Below are positions 13,781 to 14,045 of a stretch of DNA of 14,045 nt, piece after piece. This DNA comes from Propionivibrio sp. GTDB taxonomy: Bacteria; Pseudomonadota; Gammaproteobacteria; Burkholderiales; Rhodocyclaceae. Under the pieces are notes generated by a model. The model was not told where the DNA came from and searched no databases. It saw only the letters and a list, made by a program, of their open reading frames with translations. How positions within the stretch are numbered: position 1 is the stretch's first letter; every line of letters starts with the position of its first letter. The stretch covers positions 1-14,045 of the forward strand of contig QKII01000333.1 of the NCBI GenBank assembly GCA_003249625.1, read 5' to 3'. The position numbers and the translations under genes were made by a program.

Positions 13781-14045
13781 ACTTAACCGTGACCTCGGAC
13801 TGCTTTTCGACGAGCTCGGCCGTAGTCTGGATCCACGCCAGCGGCTGTGGAGCGCCGCCACGTCGCCACTTGTCGGCGAACCTGTCGACGGCCGTAGCGC
13901 GGCGACGTGGTTGCAGCGGGAGAGCGGCTTCGCGGTGCGCGTTCCGGTCGGCGTGATCGGTCCGCGCGAGGCGACCGCAGAACAACTGCTGGCCGCCGAA
14001 TCGGTCGGCCGCGGACTGGCGGAGATGGGCCTGCCGATCATTTGC
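13764..14045 (+). CDS. TIGR00725-like SLOG/LOG-superfamily protein (partial, 5' part)
   Basis: The first 94 codons of a gene cut by the window edge. After an N-terminal segment of about 58 residues comes VGVIGPREATAEQLLAAESVGRGLAEMGLPIIC. This matches my memory of the start of the Rossmann-like fold in TIGR00725 proteins, relatives of LOG nucleotide phosphoribohydrolases and DprA. The catalytic/nucleotide motif GGRxGxM would lie just past the edge, so activity cannot be judged. It overlaps the permease gene by 17 nt in another frame and so belongs to the ABC operon. An in-frame TTG at 13752, preceded by GGAG at 13742-13745 with good spacing, is an alternative start that would add four residues. 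The N-terminal extension before the fold is longer than I expect for the family. Confidence 0.75.
   Translation, partial: MNATYKLNRDLGLLFDELGRSLDPRQRLWSAATSPLVGEPVDGRSAATWLQRESGFAVRVPVGVIGPREATAEQLLAAESVGRGLAEMGLPIIC

Overview
This is a GC-rich window (roughly 60-65% G+C by eye) with tightly packed, mostly co-oriented genes and clear Shine-Dalgarno sites. The gene content (TRAP transporter, COG3618 amidohydrolases, GbpR-type LysR regulator, GGDEF protein) suggests a betaproteobacterium. A Rhodocyclales-like relative is my best guess, but no phylogenetic marker is present to fix it.

Region 1 (1-7189) is a catabolic and uptake locus. The last 39 codons of an unidentified gene (2-121) converge on a LysR-type regulator (171-1118, minus strand). 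The regulator is divergent from a probable operon: amidohydrolase 1 (1243-2217), TRAP solute-binding protein 1 (2268-3284), TRAP solute-binding protein 2 (3388-4374), amidohydrolase 2 (4396-5313), DctQ (5313-5861) and DctM (5858-7117). The 124-bp divergent gap holds a perfect 5+5 inverted repeat and a sigma70-like promoter. A strong intrinsic terminator (7145-7189) closes the operon. The likely job is sodium-driven import of one or two organic acids and hydrolysis of lactone-type intermediates. The substrate cannot be read from the sequence.

Region 2 (7190-7505) has no protein gene. It holds three consecutive hairpins (7296-7324, 7340-7356, 7363-7389), the last followed by eight T residues, with a weak promoter placed just upstream. 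I interpret this as a candidate small RNA of about 100 nt with an exposed C-rich segment that resembles an anti-Shine-Dalgarno sequence. A leader and candidate promoter for the next gene follow.

Region 3 (7506-9864) encodes a membrane-anchored diguanylate cyclase (GGEEF active site, RxxD inhibitory site). It overlaps by 8 nt an EamA/DMT-family transporter.

Region 4 (9865-14045) is an ABC importer operon of the polyamine/iron/2-aminoethylphosphonate type, in the unusual order permease, ATPase, periplasmic binding protein, second permease. Next comes the 5' part of a TIGR00725-like (SLOG/LOG superfamily) gene that runs off the window.

The points most worth follow-up are the candidate C-rich small RNA, the doubled amidohydrolase plus binding-protein arrangement on one TRAP permease, the Asn in place of the usual catalytic Asp in both amidohydrolases, and the SLOG gene attached to the ABC importer. 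I found no CRISPR array, insertion sequence, tRNA, rRNA or phage gene.
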